From JBQTIY01 sp052387675 (GTDB lineage: Bacteria; Planctomycetota; B15-G4), in assembly GCA_052387675.1 (NCBI GenBank), contig JBQTIY010000007.1:389966-453965 (forward strand): a DNA stretch of 64,000 nt, written 5' to 3'. The notes beneath the pieces were generated by a model, which searched no databases, was not told the origin of the DNA, and was given only the letters and a program-made list of their open reading frames with translations. The position numbers were made by a program, and so were the translations under genes. Positions 27,027-38,074 of the stretch are shown here, in pieces. Position 1 is the stretch's first letter. Each line of letters starts with the position of its first letter.

Positions 27027-27400
27027 TGCCCGCCGCCCGTCGGCGTCTCGCCGCTCGTGCCCGTGGTGCCCGCAGCGTCGCCGCTCCCAGCGTCGCCGCC
27101 CGTCGCTCCCGCCGGCGCCGCCACACTCTCTGAGCTGCTCTCACTCGGCACGCCGTCGGCGAAGGTCATGGTGCTGTCGCCGGCGCGCAGCAGCGTGATC
27201 GTGATGGCCAGCACCACGACAGCCAGCGAGGCCCAGCCGGTGAACGTGTTGATGCCCTCGGCCTTCACGCCGAAGGCCTGCTGGCCCGCGCCGCCGAAGG
27301 CCTCACCGAGTCCGCCGCCCTTGCCCTCTTGGATGAGGATCACGAAGGACACGACGAGACAGGCCAGCACGAAGAGCACCCAGAGAATGGACTCGATCAT
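27023..27400 (-). CDS. secG: Preprotein translocase subunit SecG
   Basis: A 125-residue membrane protein with two TM helices (about 2-22 and 53-72) separated by the family loop LIQEGKGGGLGEAFGG. It assists SecYE in protein export. The last 50 residues are a Ser/Gly/Ala-rich tail absent from short SecG proteins. It lies 3 bp after tpiA and overlaps pyrE. Confidence 0.93.
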   Translation of the reverse strand: MIESILWVLFVLACLVVSFVILIQEGKGGGLGEAFGGAGQQAFGVKAEGINTFTGWASLAVVVLAITITLLRAGDSTMTFADGVPSESSSESVAAPAGATGGDAGSGDAAGTTGTSGETPTGGGQ

Positions 27401-27403
27401 CGA

Positions 27404-28201
27404 TCAGCTCCCAGCCGTTCGCGGCGCGCCTTGGCGGTAGCGCGCGAGGGCTTCGAAGGAAGAAAACTCAAGCGACGCGCCGCCCACGAGGGCGCCGTCG
27501 ACATCCGGACAGTCCATGAGTTCGGCCAGGTTGGCCGGCTTCACGCTGCCGCCGTATTGCAGGATCACGCGCGCGGCCGGGCCGGCGCCAAAGTGTTCGG
27601 CGAGGCGGCCACGCAAAAGTGCGTGCACCTCTTGAGCCTGGGCCGGGCTGGCGGTGAGGCCGGTGCCGATGGCCCAGACCGGCTCATAGGCCAGCGTCAC
27701 GCGCGTCGCGAGCGTCTCGCCGGCGAGCCCGAAGAGGCCCGCTTCGAGCTGGCCGAGCACGACCGCTGTCGTGCGGCCCGCGCGGCGCTCTTCCAGAGTT
27801 TCGCCCAGGCAGAAGATGACATCGAGGCCGCAGGCCAGCGCCGCGTCGAGGCGCGCGCGCACAGCCGCATCGTCTTCGCCGAAGATCCGCCGGCGCTCGG
27901 AGTGCCCCACGATGACGTGACTGGCGCCGACGTCGCGCACCATCGCTGCCGCCACTTCGCCGGTGAAAGCGCCCTGCGCCTCGGGCCGGCAAGTCTGCGC
28001 GCCCACCGCCACGCGCGTGCCGGCCAGCGCCTGCACGGTCTGCGCCAAATAAACAAAGGGCGGGAAGACACCGAGCCGGGGCGCCTGCTCGCCCTCGGCG
28101 GCGAGTGCCTCATCGAGTCCGCGCAGACGCCGGCAAAAGTCGGCTACCGCAGCGCGGTCGAGATGCATCTTCCAGTTGGCGGCGAGGAAAGGGCGGCGCA
28201 T
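27404..28201 (-). CDS. tpiA: Triosephosphate isomerase
   Basis: Interconverts dihydroxyacetone phosphate and glyceraldehyde 3-phosphate. It has 265 residues. Catalytic Lys is in AANWKMH, electrophile His in VIVGHSERR, base Glu in LAYEPVWAIGTG; the phosphate loop ILQYGGSVKP is intact. The ATG at 28201 overlaps the aroF stop as TGATG. Confidence 0.96.
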   Translation of the reverse strand: MRRPFLAANWKMHLDRAAVADFCRRLRGLDEALAAEGEQAPRLGVFPPFVYLAQTVQALAGTRVAVGAQTCRPEAQGAFTGEVAAAMVRDVGASHVIVGHSERRRIFGEDDAAVRARLDAALACGLDVIFCLGETLEERRAGRTTAVVLGQLEAGLFGLAGETLATRVTLAYEPVWAIGTGLTASPAQAQEVHALLRGRLAEHFGAGPAARVILQYGGSVKPANLAELMDCPDVDGALVGGASLEFSSFEALARYRQGAPRTAGS

Positions 28202-29313
28202 CAGATCCTCACCGCGCGATCACGGGCCTCGGGGCCGCGCGCTTCGGTGCCGTTCGGCCCGGAGGCGCCCGCGTCGGACGGGGTGCTGAGCGTGCGGCCG
28301 TCCAGTGCGGCCAGTGCGCGGACCTGCTCCATGAGCTGCTGAAAATCGCTGATGGGCAGCGCCTGGAGCGCGTCGCAGCGCGTGGTCTCCGGGCGCGGAT
28401 GAACTTCGACGATGAGGCCGTCGGCGCCGGCGGCAATGGCTGCGCGGGCCAGGGCCGGCACGAGGCGCCAATCGCCGGCCGAATGGCTGGGATCCACCAG
28501 CACCGGCAGGCCCACGCGCTGCTTGAGCCAGGGCACCGCGCCCAGGTCGAGCAAGTAGCGCACGTGGCGCTCGGCGCTCTTGAGGCCGCGTTCGCAAAGC
28601 AGCACGCGCTCGTTGCCGGTCTTGAGCACGTACTCAGCCGCAAGCAGGAACTCGTCCAGATCCGCCGCCATGTGCCGCTTGAGCAAGATCGGCTTGCCCG
28701 TGGCGCCGGCTTCGGTGAGCAGCGGAAAGTTCTGCATGTGGCGCGCACCGATCTGGATGCCGTCCACCAGGTCGGCCACTTGCGACACTTGCCGCGGGTC
28801 GGTGAGTTCCGTGAAGAAGGGCAGCCCGACTTCGCGCGAGACAGTGCGCAGTTCGTGCAGGGCCTCGAGCCCGCCGCCCTGGTAGGCGTGCGGCGAGGTG
28901 CGCACCTTGAAGACGCCGCCGCGCAGCGCCGCCGCGCCGGCCGAGCGCACCTGCCGGGCGATTTCGCGCAGCGCGGCAGGATCCTCCACCGTGCAGGGCC
29001 CGGCGATGACGCCCACGCTGCCGCCGCCAAAGCGCGCCGCTCCGACTTGCACGGCCTGTCCGCCCTCGCGCCAAGTGGAAAGCGTCAGCGGCGAGCGCGG
29101 CGCGAGCGGGAGCACCCGGTCCACCCCGGGAATGCGCGCCAAGCTTTCGGCCGGAATGGCGCTCTCAGGGTCGCTGCCCGGCCGGAGCGAGGCCAAAAAG
29201 CCGCTCCGGTCGCCCAGGCGCAGGTCCTCCAAGGACAGACCCAGGCCCTCCAGTGTGGATCGGACCACCGCCCGTTGGCTCGGGCCGGCGTCCAGCGACA
29301 GGAGGATGATCAA
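28201..29313 (-). CDS. aroF: 3-deoxy-7-phosphoheptulonate (DAHP) synthase, type I-beta
   Basis: First step of the shikimate pathway: PEP + erythrose 4-phosphate to DAHP. About 370 residues: an N-terminal ferredoxin-like regulatory domain (MIILLSLDAGPSQ..., 1-70) and the TIM-barrel with VIAGPCTVED, RGGVFKVRTSPHAYQG, ILLKRHM and VDPSHSAG. The start is taken as TTG 29313 because it gives the MII-type N-terminus of I-beta enzymes; the frame extends further up with no homologous sequence. It heads the seven-gene housekeeping run. The C-terminal 30 residues are extra. Confidence 0.92.
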   Translation of the reverse strand: MIILLSLDAGPSQRAVVRSTLEGLGLSLEDLRLGDRSGFLASLRPGSDPESAIPAESLARIPGVDRVLPLAPRSPLTLSTWREGGQAVQVGAARFGGGSVGVIAGPCTVEDPAALREIARQVRSAGAAALRGGVFKVRTSPHAYQGGGLEALHELRTVSREVGLPFFTELTDPRQVSQVADLVDGIQIGARHMQNFPLLTEAGATGKPILLKRHMAADLDEFLLAAEYVLKTGNERVLLCERGLKSAERHVRYLLDLGAVPWLKQRVGLPVLVDPSHSAGDWRLVPALARAAIAAGADGLIVEVHPRPETTRCDALQALPISDFQQLMEQVRALAALDGRTLSTPSDAGASGPNGTEARGPEARDRAVRI

Positions 29314-29409
29314 GCGCGCGCACCCCGTGGACGTCCGCGTAAGGCTCGAATTGGAGCCCGCAAGCGAGCCCCACAGCATAGGAAAAGCTGCAAAGTCGGG
29401 TCAACGGCC

Positions 29410-31194
29410 CTAGCGGCCGGCCCAGCTCTCCTGATAGGCGTTCTGCTGGTCCAGCGCCATCTGCTCGAAGTCCTGGCCGAAGTCCTCCATGCGGCGGACC
29501 TCGTGGTAGGGCTCGAGAGGCTCCAGGGTCAGGATGCGCGGCCGGTCGCTGCCCAGCATCCGCCAGACCACGGTCCGGTAGCTGGCCCGCCGTCCAAAGA
29601 CCGGCTCGCCGGTTTCGGGGTTCTCGCTGAGGTCGTAGATCAGCACTTTGATCGTGAAGACCTGGCTGGTGACGCCCAGGCGCGCCACGAAGGCCTCGGT
29701 GAGGCCCGGGTCGACGTTGAGGCTGATGCCGTACTCCTGCTCGATCTTGTCGATGACTTCCTGCGGCTGTTCGAAGACGAACTGCGTCACGTCTTCGTCG
29801 TCCTCGTCGCTGAAGCCGGAGCCGTCGTCGTCCTCGTCGCCAGTGTCTTGCAGCGCATCGAAGAGCGAGGCGCCGGGGTCGACGCCCTCCTCGTCACGCA
29901 GCTCGTCGATACGCAGCCGAAACTCCTCGATCTTCTCCAGGAAGGAGGTGGGAATTTCGTCCGGCGCCAGGGCGCGCAGCACGATGAGCGGGGCCGTGTT
30001 CGCGTTGACGAAGCCGTCGTTGGTGGCGGTGGCGGTGATGTCCTGATCCTCACCCTCGCCCTCACCCTCGCCGCCCGCGGGCGCACCCGTAGCACCCGTG
30101 GACGCAGTGCCCGTGCCGCCGATGCCGCTGGGAGCCTCGCCGCCTGAGGCTGTGCCGAAGGGACTGCCCGCAAAGGGATTGTCTTCGGGCTTGGGCGCCT
30201 TCTTCAGTTCGAGATGGCTCCAGACCGTGAGGTAGCGGCTCAAGCCCGGAAAGTATTCCTCGTCCTCGAGAAAGCCGCTCATGTGCTCGGGCTTCAGGCC
30301 CTCGATCATGGCGAGTTCACCCAGCGTCAGCGGGTAGTTGCGCTCTTCTTGCTCGAGCGTCGACGGCTCGGCGCCGCTCTCAGCGGCTTCCTCTTCGGCG
30401 CTGCTGCGCTTGAGCTTGGGCGTGGGAATGGGATCGAAGCTGCCGCGGTTGCCGCGCGCCCAGTCACTCATCCGGTCGAGGATCGAGGTCGCGTCCGCGA
30501 AGGAGAGGTCGTGCGTGGTGCCCTCGAAGGCGCGGTCGAAGAGCTTGCGCAGCATCTCGCGGTGAGCCTCGCGCTCGACCTCGTCCTTGGTCCAGAGGCC
30601 GAGCAAGTTGAGCTTGCCGTCTTCGTCCTCGACCTCCACGAAGATGCGCAGGTCTTCGCCGAGAGTCGGCGCGAGCGCGGCCGAGGCGTTCCACTCGTCG
30701 AGGCGGCTGTCGGTGCTGGCAATCGTGTTGGCGACGCTCGCCTCGGAGCCCGAACCGCTGCCTTCCTCGGCCCCGGGCTCGCCCTCGGCGCCGGCTCCTG
30801 CGCCGCTGTCTGAGCCGAAGAGCCCGGCGCCGGCGCCGCCCCCCATGTCGCCGCCCGCGTCACCCGATGCCCCCGCGGCGGAGTCCTGGGCGGCTTCAAG
30901 ATCCATGAGCAGCACCGACTCGGCCTGCTGTCGCGCCGCATCAGCCAGCATGTCCATGCGCAGCCGGTCGGTGGCGGAACGCGCCAGATCCTGCTCAACC
31001 GAGGCGTTGTAGCGCACCTCGGTGACGACCACGACGAGCACCATGAGGATGAGCATGGCCAGCAGGAGGGAGACGCCGTGTTCGCCGCGGCGACCCGGCG
31101 GCGGCCCGCGTCGTGGCAGACCGCGACGTGGCAGGCTGGCGCGCCGCTCTCGGCGGGCGCACCCGAAGCCGCTTCTGGCGTGAGACTGCTGCAT
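29410..31194 (-). CDS. gspK: Type II secretion minor pseudopilin GspK-like protein
   Basis: A 594-residue GspK-like protein. A basic N-terminus ends RRGEHG, followed by VSLLLAMLILMVLVVVV, the prepilin cleavage site and TM; as in other GspK proteins, Glu5 is missing. The signature VNANTAPLIVLRAL near 395 matches the NVNTA motif. Large Gly/Ala/Glu/Asp-rich insertions at about 110-150, 335-375 and 430-460 make it about twice the usual length. ATG 31194 has AAGGAG 4 nt upstream. No other gsp gene is nearby, so the rest of the system must lie elsewhere. It is divergent from a glycosyltransferase. Confidence 0.85.
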   Translation of the reverse strand: MQQSHARSGFGCARRERRASLPRRGLPRRGPPPGRRGEHGVSLLLAMLILMVLVVVVTEVRYNASVEQDLARSATDRLRMDMLADAARQQAESVLLMDLEAAQDSAAGASGDAGGDMGGGAGAGLFGSDSGAGAGAEGEPGAEEGSGSGSEASVANTIASTDSRLDEWNASAALAPTLGEDLRIFVEVEDEDGKLNLLGLWTKDEVEREAHREMLRKLFDRAFEGTTHDLSFADATSILDRMSDWARGNRGSFDPIPTPKLKRSSAEEEAAESGAEPSTLEQEERNYPLTLGELAMIEGLKPEHMSGFLEDEEYFPGLSRYLTVWSHLELKKAPKPEDNPFAGSPFGTASGGEAPSGIGGTGTASTGATGAPAGGEGEGEGEDQDITATATNDGFVNANTAPLIVLRALAPDEIPTSFLEKIEEFRLRIDELRDEEGVDPGASLFDALQDTGDEDDDGSGFSDEDDEDVTQFVFEQPQEVIDKIEQEYGISLNVDPGLTEAFVARLGVTSQVFTIKVLIYDLSENPETGEPVFGRRASYRTVVWRMLGSDRPRILTLEPLEPYHEVRRMEDFGQDFEQMALDQQNAYQESWAGR

Positions 31195-31288
31195 CGCGCT
31201 CCTTGGACGCCGAGATCGGCTGCTGCGTTCCGCTGCGCGAGAATATCAGGCAGGGACCGGCGAATGAGGCCGGTATGATCCGCCGCCG

Positions 31289-32158
31289 ATGGTGGAACTG
31301 TCGGTCGTCATCCCCGCCTACAACGAGGCCGACGGCATTGGCCCGACGCTGGAGGAACTCCACCGCGTGCTCGCGGCGGCGGGCATCCGGCACGAGATCC
31401 TCGTGGTCGACGATGGCAGCGCGGACGGCACGGCGCGGGCGGTCGAAGCCCTGCTGCCGCGGCTGAGCAGCCTGCGCCTGTTGCGCCACGCCCAGAACCG
31501 CGGCTACGGCGCTTCGCTCAAGACCGGCATCCTGGCCGCGCGCTCAGAGATCGTGGCCATCACCGACGCCGACGGCACTTACCCGGCCGAGCCCCTGCCC
31601 GGGCTGTATCGCAAACTCGTGGCCGCCGAAGCCGACATGGTCGTGGGCTCGCGCACCGGCGCCAACGTGCACATCCCGCTCGTGCGCCGGCCGGCCAAGG
31701 CCTTTCTGCGCGGCTTGGCCAACTACCTCTCCGGCAAGCACATCCCCGACCTCAACTCGGGCCTGCGCGTCTTCCGCCGGCCGCCGGTTGTGGAGCGCTT
31801 CAACCTCATCAGCGACGGCTTCTCTTTCACCACCACCGTCACGCTGGCGCTGCTGGCACGCAACAAGCTCGTGCTCTTCGAGCCGATCGACTACCGCCGC
31901 CGCACAGGCAGCAGCAAGATCCGCCCCATCGCCGACACCTTCAACTTCCTGGTGCTGATCCTGCGCGTGAGCATCTACTTCGAGCCGCTCAAAGTTTTCC
32001 TGCCGGCCTCGGCGCTGCTCGCGGTCGGAGGCCTCATCTACGGCGGGCTGCAGGTGCACGCCGGAAATCTCGGTGAAGGGCCGGTGCTGCTGCTCGTCTC
32101 GGCTCTGCAAATCCTGCTCGTCGGCCTGATCGCCGACATGATCAGCCGCAAGCACTAG
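31289..32158 (+). CDS. Family 2 glycosyltransferase (DPM1-like)
   Basis: A 289-residue GT-A enzyme, likely transferring sugar from a nucleotide donor to a polyprenyl phosphate or lipid. N-terminal VVIPAYNEADG, VVDDGSADGT, the DxD-type ITDADGTYP, and VVGSRTG and DLNSGLRVFRR follow in the usual order. Two C-terminal TM helices (about 236-256 and 264-284) anchor it to the inner membrane. The following gene starts 10 bp later. Confidence 0.88.
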   Translation: MVELSVVIPAYNEADGIGPTLEELHRVLAAAGIRHEILVVDDGSADGTARAVEALLPRLSSLRLLRHAQNRGYGASLKTGILAARSEIVAITDADGTYPAEPLPGLYRKLVAAEADMVVGSRTGANVHIPLVRRPAKAFLRGLANYLSGKHIPDLNSGLRVFRRPPVVERFNLISDGFSFTTTVTLALLARNKLVLFEPIDYRRRTGSSKIRPIADTFNFLVLILRVSIYFEPLKVFLPASALLAVGGLIYGGLQVHAGNLGEGPVLLLVSALQILLVGLIADMISRKH

Positions 32159-32168
32159 GAGCCTCGGC

Positions 32169-32768
32169 ATGCCCACTCGCGATCCGCGCATCGATGCCTA
32201 CATCGCGAAGGCGGCGCCCTTCGCTCAGCCGATCCTGAAGCACCTGCGCAAGAGCGTGCATGCGGCCTGCCCCGCGGTGGTCGAGGAGATCAAGTGGGGC
32301 ATGCCGGCTTTCGCCTACAAGGGTCCTTTCTGCGGCATGGCGGCCTTCAAGCAGCACGCGGTCTTTGGGTTCTGGAAGCACGCCTTGCTCGTGAAGGATG
32401 ACGCCAAGGCGCGGCAGGCCATGGGCAGCTTCGGCTGCCTGCGCACGCTCGCTGATCTGCCCAGCCCCACGGCGCTCAAGGCCTACATCCGCGCGGCCAA
32501 GCGGCTCAACGACGAGGGCATCAAGGCGCCGCGCAACAAGCTGAGCACCAAAAAGAAGGTGCCGATGCATCCTGCGCTGAAGGAGGCGCTGGCCAAGAAT
32601 CGCAAGGCCCGCGCGACCTTCGACGCCTTTCCACCGAGCCGCAAGCGCGAGTATCTCGAGTGGATCGCCGAGGCCAAGGGCGAAGACACGCGCGCGCGCC
32701 GCCTGGCGCAGGCCATCGAATGGCTGGCGGCCGGCAAGCCGCGCAACTGGAAGTACATGCAGCGCTGA
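32169..32768 (+). CDS. YdeI/OmdA-family protein with DUF1801 domain
   Basis: A 199-residue cytoplasmic protein. The N-terminal half is DUF1801-like (RIDAYIAKAAPFAQPILKHL, EEIKWGMPAFAYKG), and the C-terminal half is the YdeI/OmpD-associated domain (ALAKNRKARATFDAFPPSRK). The molecular function is not established; some relatives influence tolerance to antimicrobial peptides. It probably shares a transcript with the upstream glycosyltransferase (10 bp gap). It is convergent with the propeller gene, 5 bp apart. Confidence 0.85.
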   Translation: MPTRDPRIDAYIAKAAPFAQPILKHLRKSVHAACPAVVEEIKWGMPAFAYKGPFCGMAAFKQHAVFGFWKHALLVKDDAKARQAMGSFGCLRTLADLPSPTALKAYIRAAKRLNDEGIKAPRNKLSTKKKVPMHPALKEALAKNRKARATFDAFPPSRKREYLEWIAEAKGEDTRARRLAQAIEWLAAGKPRNWKYMQR

Positions 32769-32773
32769 AGCGC

Positions 32774-34351
32774 CTAGGGCGTGGTGAGTTTCACCGCGCG
32801 GCTCAGCGCAACGCCTTGAGGGGCGGCGAAATCGAGCACTGCGTACTGAAACCAAAGCTCGAACCCTGCCGGCACGCCGGACGGCCACTCGGCGAAGCTC
32901 AGCGAGAGCGCTCCGGCGCCGTTCGTAGTCAGGCTGAAGGTCTGCGCCACCGGCACCGGCACGAGCACGCCGCCAAAGAAGGGCGTGGGCGTCGAGGCCA
33001 TCGAGAGGAAGAGGTGTGCTGTTGCCAGCGGCGCGGCCTGCGCAAGGCGCAGGGCGGCCGGCTCACCGGCCGCGGCTGTGCCGAGGCCCAGCAACTGTGG
33101 CTCGCCGGCGACGCCGGGCAACGCCGAGCCGAGGTCTTGCCAAGCCGCGGTGGAGGCCACGCCCCACTGCGCGATGCGACTCGCCGGCATGCCGCCGGCC
33201 TGCTGAAACCAGCCGCCGACGATGAGGGCCGGCCCGCCCCAGGCGGTGCCGTTGAAGCTCGTGAGCGATGAGACCTGGCTATCCAGGCCCGCTTCGAGCG
33301 GCCACCAGGCCGTGCCGTCCCAGCGCGCGATGCGAGCTGCCGGCGCGCCGCCGGCCGTCGAGAAACTGCCGCCCGCGTAGAGCTGCGGCCCTCCGCCCAG
33401 GCCGTCGTCGAAGGAGAGTAAGGCATGCGGCGGGCCGCCCGGGCCCGCGCCCAGGCTCGACCATGAGCTGCCATCCCAGCGCGCCAAGTAGCGCAAGTCC
33501 TGGCCGCCGATCTTCTGGAAGGAGCCGCCCACGTAGAGCGCCGGCCCGTTGCCATCATCGTGCACAGCCAGCGAGTTCGTGGCGTTGTTCACGCCGTTGC
33601 CGGCACCGCCCACCGTTTCCCAACTCACGCCATCCCACTGCGCGAACCAATCCACGAGCGGACCAGGCGGGTCTGAGTATTGGCCGCAGGCGTAGAGCTT
33701 GGCTCCGCTGCCATCGTCAAAGCTCTCGAGATCCTCGACGAAGTTGTGGAAGTCCTCGCCGAGGGCTGACCAAGCACTTCCGTCCCAGCGCGCGAGATTG
33801 TTGACCGAGAGGCCGCCGGCCTTGCTGAAGTCCCCGCCCGCGTACAGCGCCGGCCCGCTGCCGTCGTCATACACCTCGAGGGCGTACACACCATTGGCGG
33901 CCCCAACGGGGAGCCCGCTCCCAGGGATTCCGCTTCCAACGCCCTTCCAGGACACGCCATTCCAGCGGGCGATGCGGCTCTGGGATCCGAAGGGCGCGAA
34001 AGTGAAGACGCCGCCGGCGTAAAGCTCGGGTCCATTGCCCGCATCGAAGACAGCCAGGCTGTGTACGCCGTAGCTGAAGCCGCTGCCGACGGCCGACCAG
34101 TGCTGCCCATCCCAGCGTGCGATCCGCGCCGCAGGCACTTCGCCGGCCATCGTGAAATAGCCGCCGACATAGAGCGCGGGCCCGCCGCCGAGGCCGTCGT
34201 CGTAGACGCAGAGCGTCTCGACCTGGCCATTCAAATCGCCGAAGGTCGGCAGCCAGGTTGTGACGGACTGCGCCGGCGCAGAGACGCCGAGCAGGGCGCA
34301 CAGAGCGAGCGCCACGAGGGATCTCGCCCCGGGCATGAACGGCCTCGGCAT
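32774..34351 (-). CDS. Secreted beta-propeller protein with YAGGxF-ARWDG repeats
   Basis: A 525-residue exported protein of unknown function. The signal peptide runs about 1-28 (SLVALALCALLGVSAPAQS). At least seven repeats carry the pattern DDGxGxALYxGGxF....ARWDGxxWxxLG, as in a seven-bladed propeller with strands like Kelch/delta-60 proteins. The C-terminal 120 residues are a beta-rich domain (PFFGGVLVPVPVAQTF...) of the sort seen at the end of planctomycete secreted proteins. ATG 34351 has GGGAGAGG 6 nt upstream. It could be a structural or adhesive surface protein. Confidence 0.83.
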   Translation of the reverse strand: MPRPFMPGARSLVALALCALLGVSAPAQSVTTWLPTFGDLNGQVETLCVYDDGLGGGPALYVGGYFTMAGEVPAARIARWDGQHWSAVGSGFSYGVHSLAVFDAGNGPELYAGGVFTFAPFGSQSRIARWNGVSWKGVGSGIPGSGLPVGAANGVYALEVYDDGSGPALYAGGDFSKAGGLSVNNLARWDGSAWSALGEDFHNFVEDLESFDDGSGAKLYACGQYSDPPGPLVDWFAQWDGVSWETVGGAGNGVNNATNSLAVHDDGNGPALYVGGSFQKIGGQDLRYLARWDGSSWSSLGAGPGGPPHALLSFDDGLGGGPQLYAGGSFSTAGGAPAARIARWDGTAWWPLEAGLDSQVSSLTSFNGTAWGGPALIVGGWFQQAGGMPASRIAQWGVASTAAWQDLGSALPGVAGEPQLLGLGTAAAGEPAALRLAQAAPLATAHLFLSMASTPTPFFGGVLVPVPVAQTFSLTTNGAGALSLSFAEWPSGVPAGFELWFQYAVLDFAAPQGVALSRAVKLTTP

Positions 34352-34490
34352 GAGCAACCTCTCCCTAACCGGCTTTCGAAGGAGTCTGGTCCCGAGGCCG
34401 TGACTCTACTGCAAAGCATCGCCCAGCGGGGCCGGGCCGAGCGGAGCCGGCGCGAAGCGGGCCCGTCCGCTCGCTATCCTCTCCCGCCCC

Positions 34491-36431
<1,941 letters not shown>

Positions 36432-36456
36432 ATTGAAAATTGCCCGCGATGGACAC

Positions 36457-36481
36457 GGGCACGATCACAGGGATCGTGTCC
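36457..36481 (+). terminator. Hairpin after the ABC-F gene
   Basis: GGGCACGATC-ACAGG-GATCGTGTCC: a 10-bp stem with one G-U and a 5-nt loop, 25 bp after the stop codon. No U-tract follows, so intrinsic termination is uncertain. A second short palindrome, CCCGGT-GAC-ACCGGG, lies at 36528-36542. The remainder of 36432-36676 shows no clear gene. Confidence 0.5.
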
Positions 36482-36676
36482 GTTGAATCAGCCCCCGCTT
36501 CTCGTCGTCACCGTGCACCACCCAGGGCCCGGTGACACCGGGAAGCTTTGCCAAGGATTCTTCGGGCGCAACCCAGCGATCGAACAGCCGTCGCCTCGCG
36601 GGCAATCTGGCGCGTAGGATACCGGTCCTCCGTTTTTGGGGGGACTGATCCAAAAATTCTTTGAGGCCCGCCCACC

Positions 36677-38074
36677 TTGGTCGTCACGACCTCCACTCGG
36701 CCGCGCGAAATCGAGGACCGTAACCCAGCGACTGGTGCGCTGTTGGCTCGCCTGCCCTGCGCCGATGTGGCTGAGGTGAACCGATCCGTGGCCACGGCCC
36801 GGGCAGCGCAGCCTGGCTGGGCCGCTCTGGGCCTGGCCGGCCGCCGAGCCACTTTGGAACGCATCGCCAAAGCCTGGGAGGACCCGGCCACGGTCGAGCG
36901 GGTGGCCGGGCTCATCACCGCCGAGATGGGGAAACCCTTAGCGGCGGCGCGCGGCGAGGCCGGGCGCATGGCCGAGGGGCTGCGCGGCACTCTGCGCGCG
37001 GCAGAGCCGGCGCTCTCGCCGGTCGAGAGCTGCGAGAAGACGACGCGCACGCGCCTCTCGCGCGAGCCCTTGGGTGTGGTCGCGGCCATCACGCCCTGGA
37101 ACTTTCCGCTGGGCATGGCGCGCGAAGTCATCGTGCCGGCGCTGCTCGCCGGCAACACCGTGGTCTTCAAGCCTTCCGAGCTGGTGCCGCTCACTGGCGC
37201 GGCGATGCACGAGGTCTTTGCGGCCGAGCTGCCAGAGGGCGTGCTGGTGCTGGTGCAGGGCGACGACGAAACCGGCAAGGCGCTCGTCGCGGCGCCGGTG
37301 GACATGATCGGCTTCGTGGGCAGTGTTGAAGCCGGCAAGCACATCATGGCGGCCTGCGCCGCGGGCCTGAAGCGCATGGTGCTGGAGCTGGGCGGCAAAG
37401 ACCCCATGATCGTGTGCGCCGACGCCGACCTGCCCGCCGCCGCGGCCTACGCCGTGCGCGAGTCCATGCGCAACAGCGGCCAAGTCTGCTGCGCCGTCGA
37501 GCGTATCTACGTCGAGCGCGCCGTGGCGCCGCGCTTCACCGAGCTGGTGGTGAAGCTGGCCGGCGAGCTGAAGGTCGGCGACCCCACCGGCGAGGTCTTC
37601 ATGGGCCCGATGGCCAGCGAGAACCAGCGCCGCTCGGTGCTGGCGCAGATCGAAGACGCGCGCGCGCGCGGCGCGAAAGTGCTGCTCGGCGGCCGCGCCA
37701 CGCCGGGCCCGGGCTGCTTCCTCGAACCCACCGTCGTGGCGGATCTCGATGAATCCATGAGCCTCTTGCAGCGCGAAACGTTTGGCCCCGTAGCCGCCAT
37801 CCGCACCGTGGAAAGCGCCGAGCAAGCGCTGCAGCTCGCCAACGCCTCGCCCTATGGACTCGGCGCCAGTGTCTGGACGGGCGACGCCGCGCGCGGGCGC
37901 ACGCTCGCCGCTCGGCTGGAGGTCGGGCAGGTTGGAGTGAACCGTGGCCTGGGCGGCGCCGGCGACCCGCCTTGGGCCGGCGCCAAGCAGAGTGGCTTCG
38001 GCTATCTCGGCAGCCCCGACGGCTACCGGCAGTTCACGCGGCCGCTGACCATGTCGTGGGAAGAGCCCTCATGA
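36677..38074 (+). CDS. NAD(P)-dependent aldehyde dehydrogenase, succinate-semialdehyde type
   Basis: A 465-residue ALDH-fold enzyme oxidising an aldehyde to an acid. The catalytic thiol is Cys271 (GQVCCAVER), the general base Glu237 (LELGGKDP), and the cofactor loop is TPWNFP and GSVEAGK. C-terminal ETFGPV and AGAKQSGFG are intact. The sequence resembles succinate- and related semialdehyde dehydrogenases, but substrate is not certain. The likely start is TTG 36677, the only early start codon, with GAGG 10 nt upstream. The stop overlaps the next ATG (ATGA). Confidence 0.9.
   Translation: MVVTTSTRPREIEDRNPATGALLARLPCADVAEVNRSVATARAAQPGWAALGLAGRRATLERIAKAWEDPATVERVAGLITAEMGKPLAAARGEAGRMAEGLRGTLRAAEPALSPVESCEKTTRTRLSREPLGVVAAITPWNFPLGMAREVIVPALLAGNTVVFKPSELVPLTGAAMHEVFAAELPEGVLVLVQGDDETGKALVAAPVDMIGFVGSVEAGKHIMAACAAGLKRMVLELGGKDPMIVCADADLPAAAAYAVRESMRNSGQVCCAVERIYVERAVAPRFTELVVKLAGELKVGDPTGEVFMGPMASENQRRSVLAQIEDARARGAKVLLGGRATPGPGCFLEPTVVADLDESMSLLQRETFGPVAAIRTVESAEQALQLANASPYGLGASVWTGDAARGRTLAARLEVGQVGVNRGLGGAGDPPWAGAKQSGFGYLGSPDGYRQFTRPLTMSWEEPS

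Noticed and set aside
28105..30147. 680-codon plus-strand frame opposite tpiA/aroF/gspK
   Set aside because: Shadow of three well-supported genes on the other strand.
36465..36653. A 62-codon minus-strand frame with a plausible peptide (WVAPEESLAKLPG) in the ABC-F/ALDH gap
   Set aside because: It needs a TTG start without SD, and overlaps the hairpin at 36457-36481; no family recognised. Kept as unproven.
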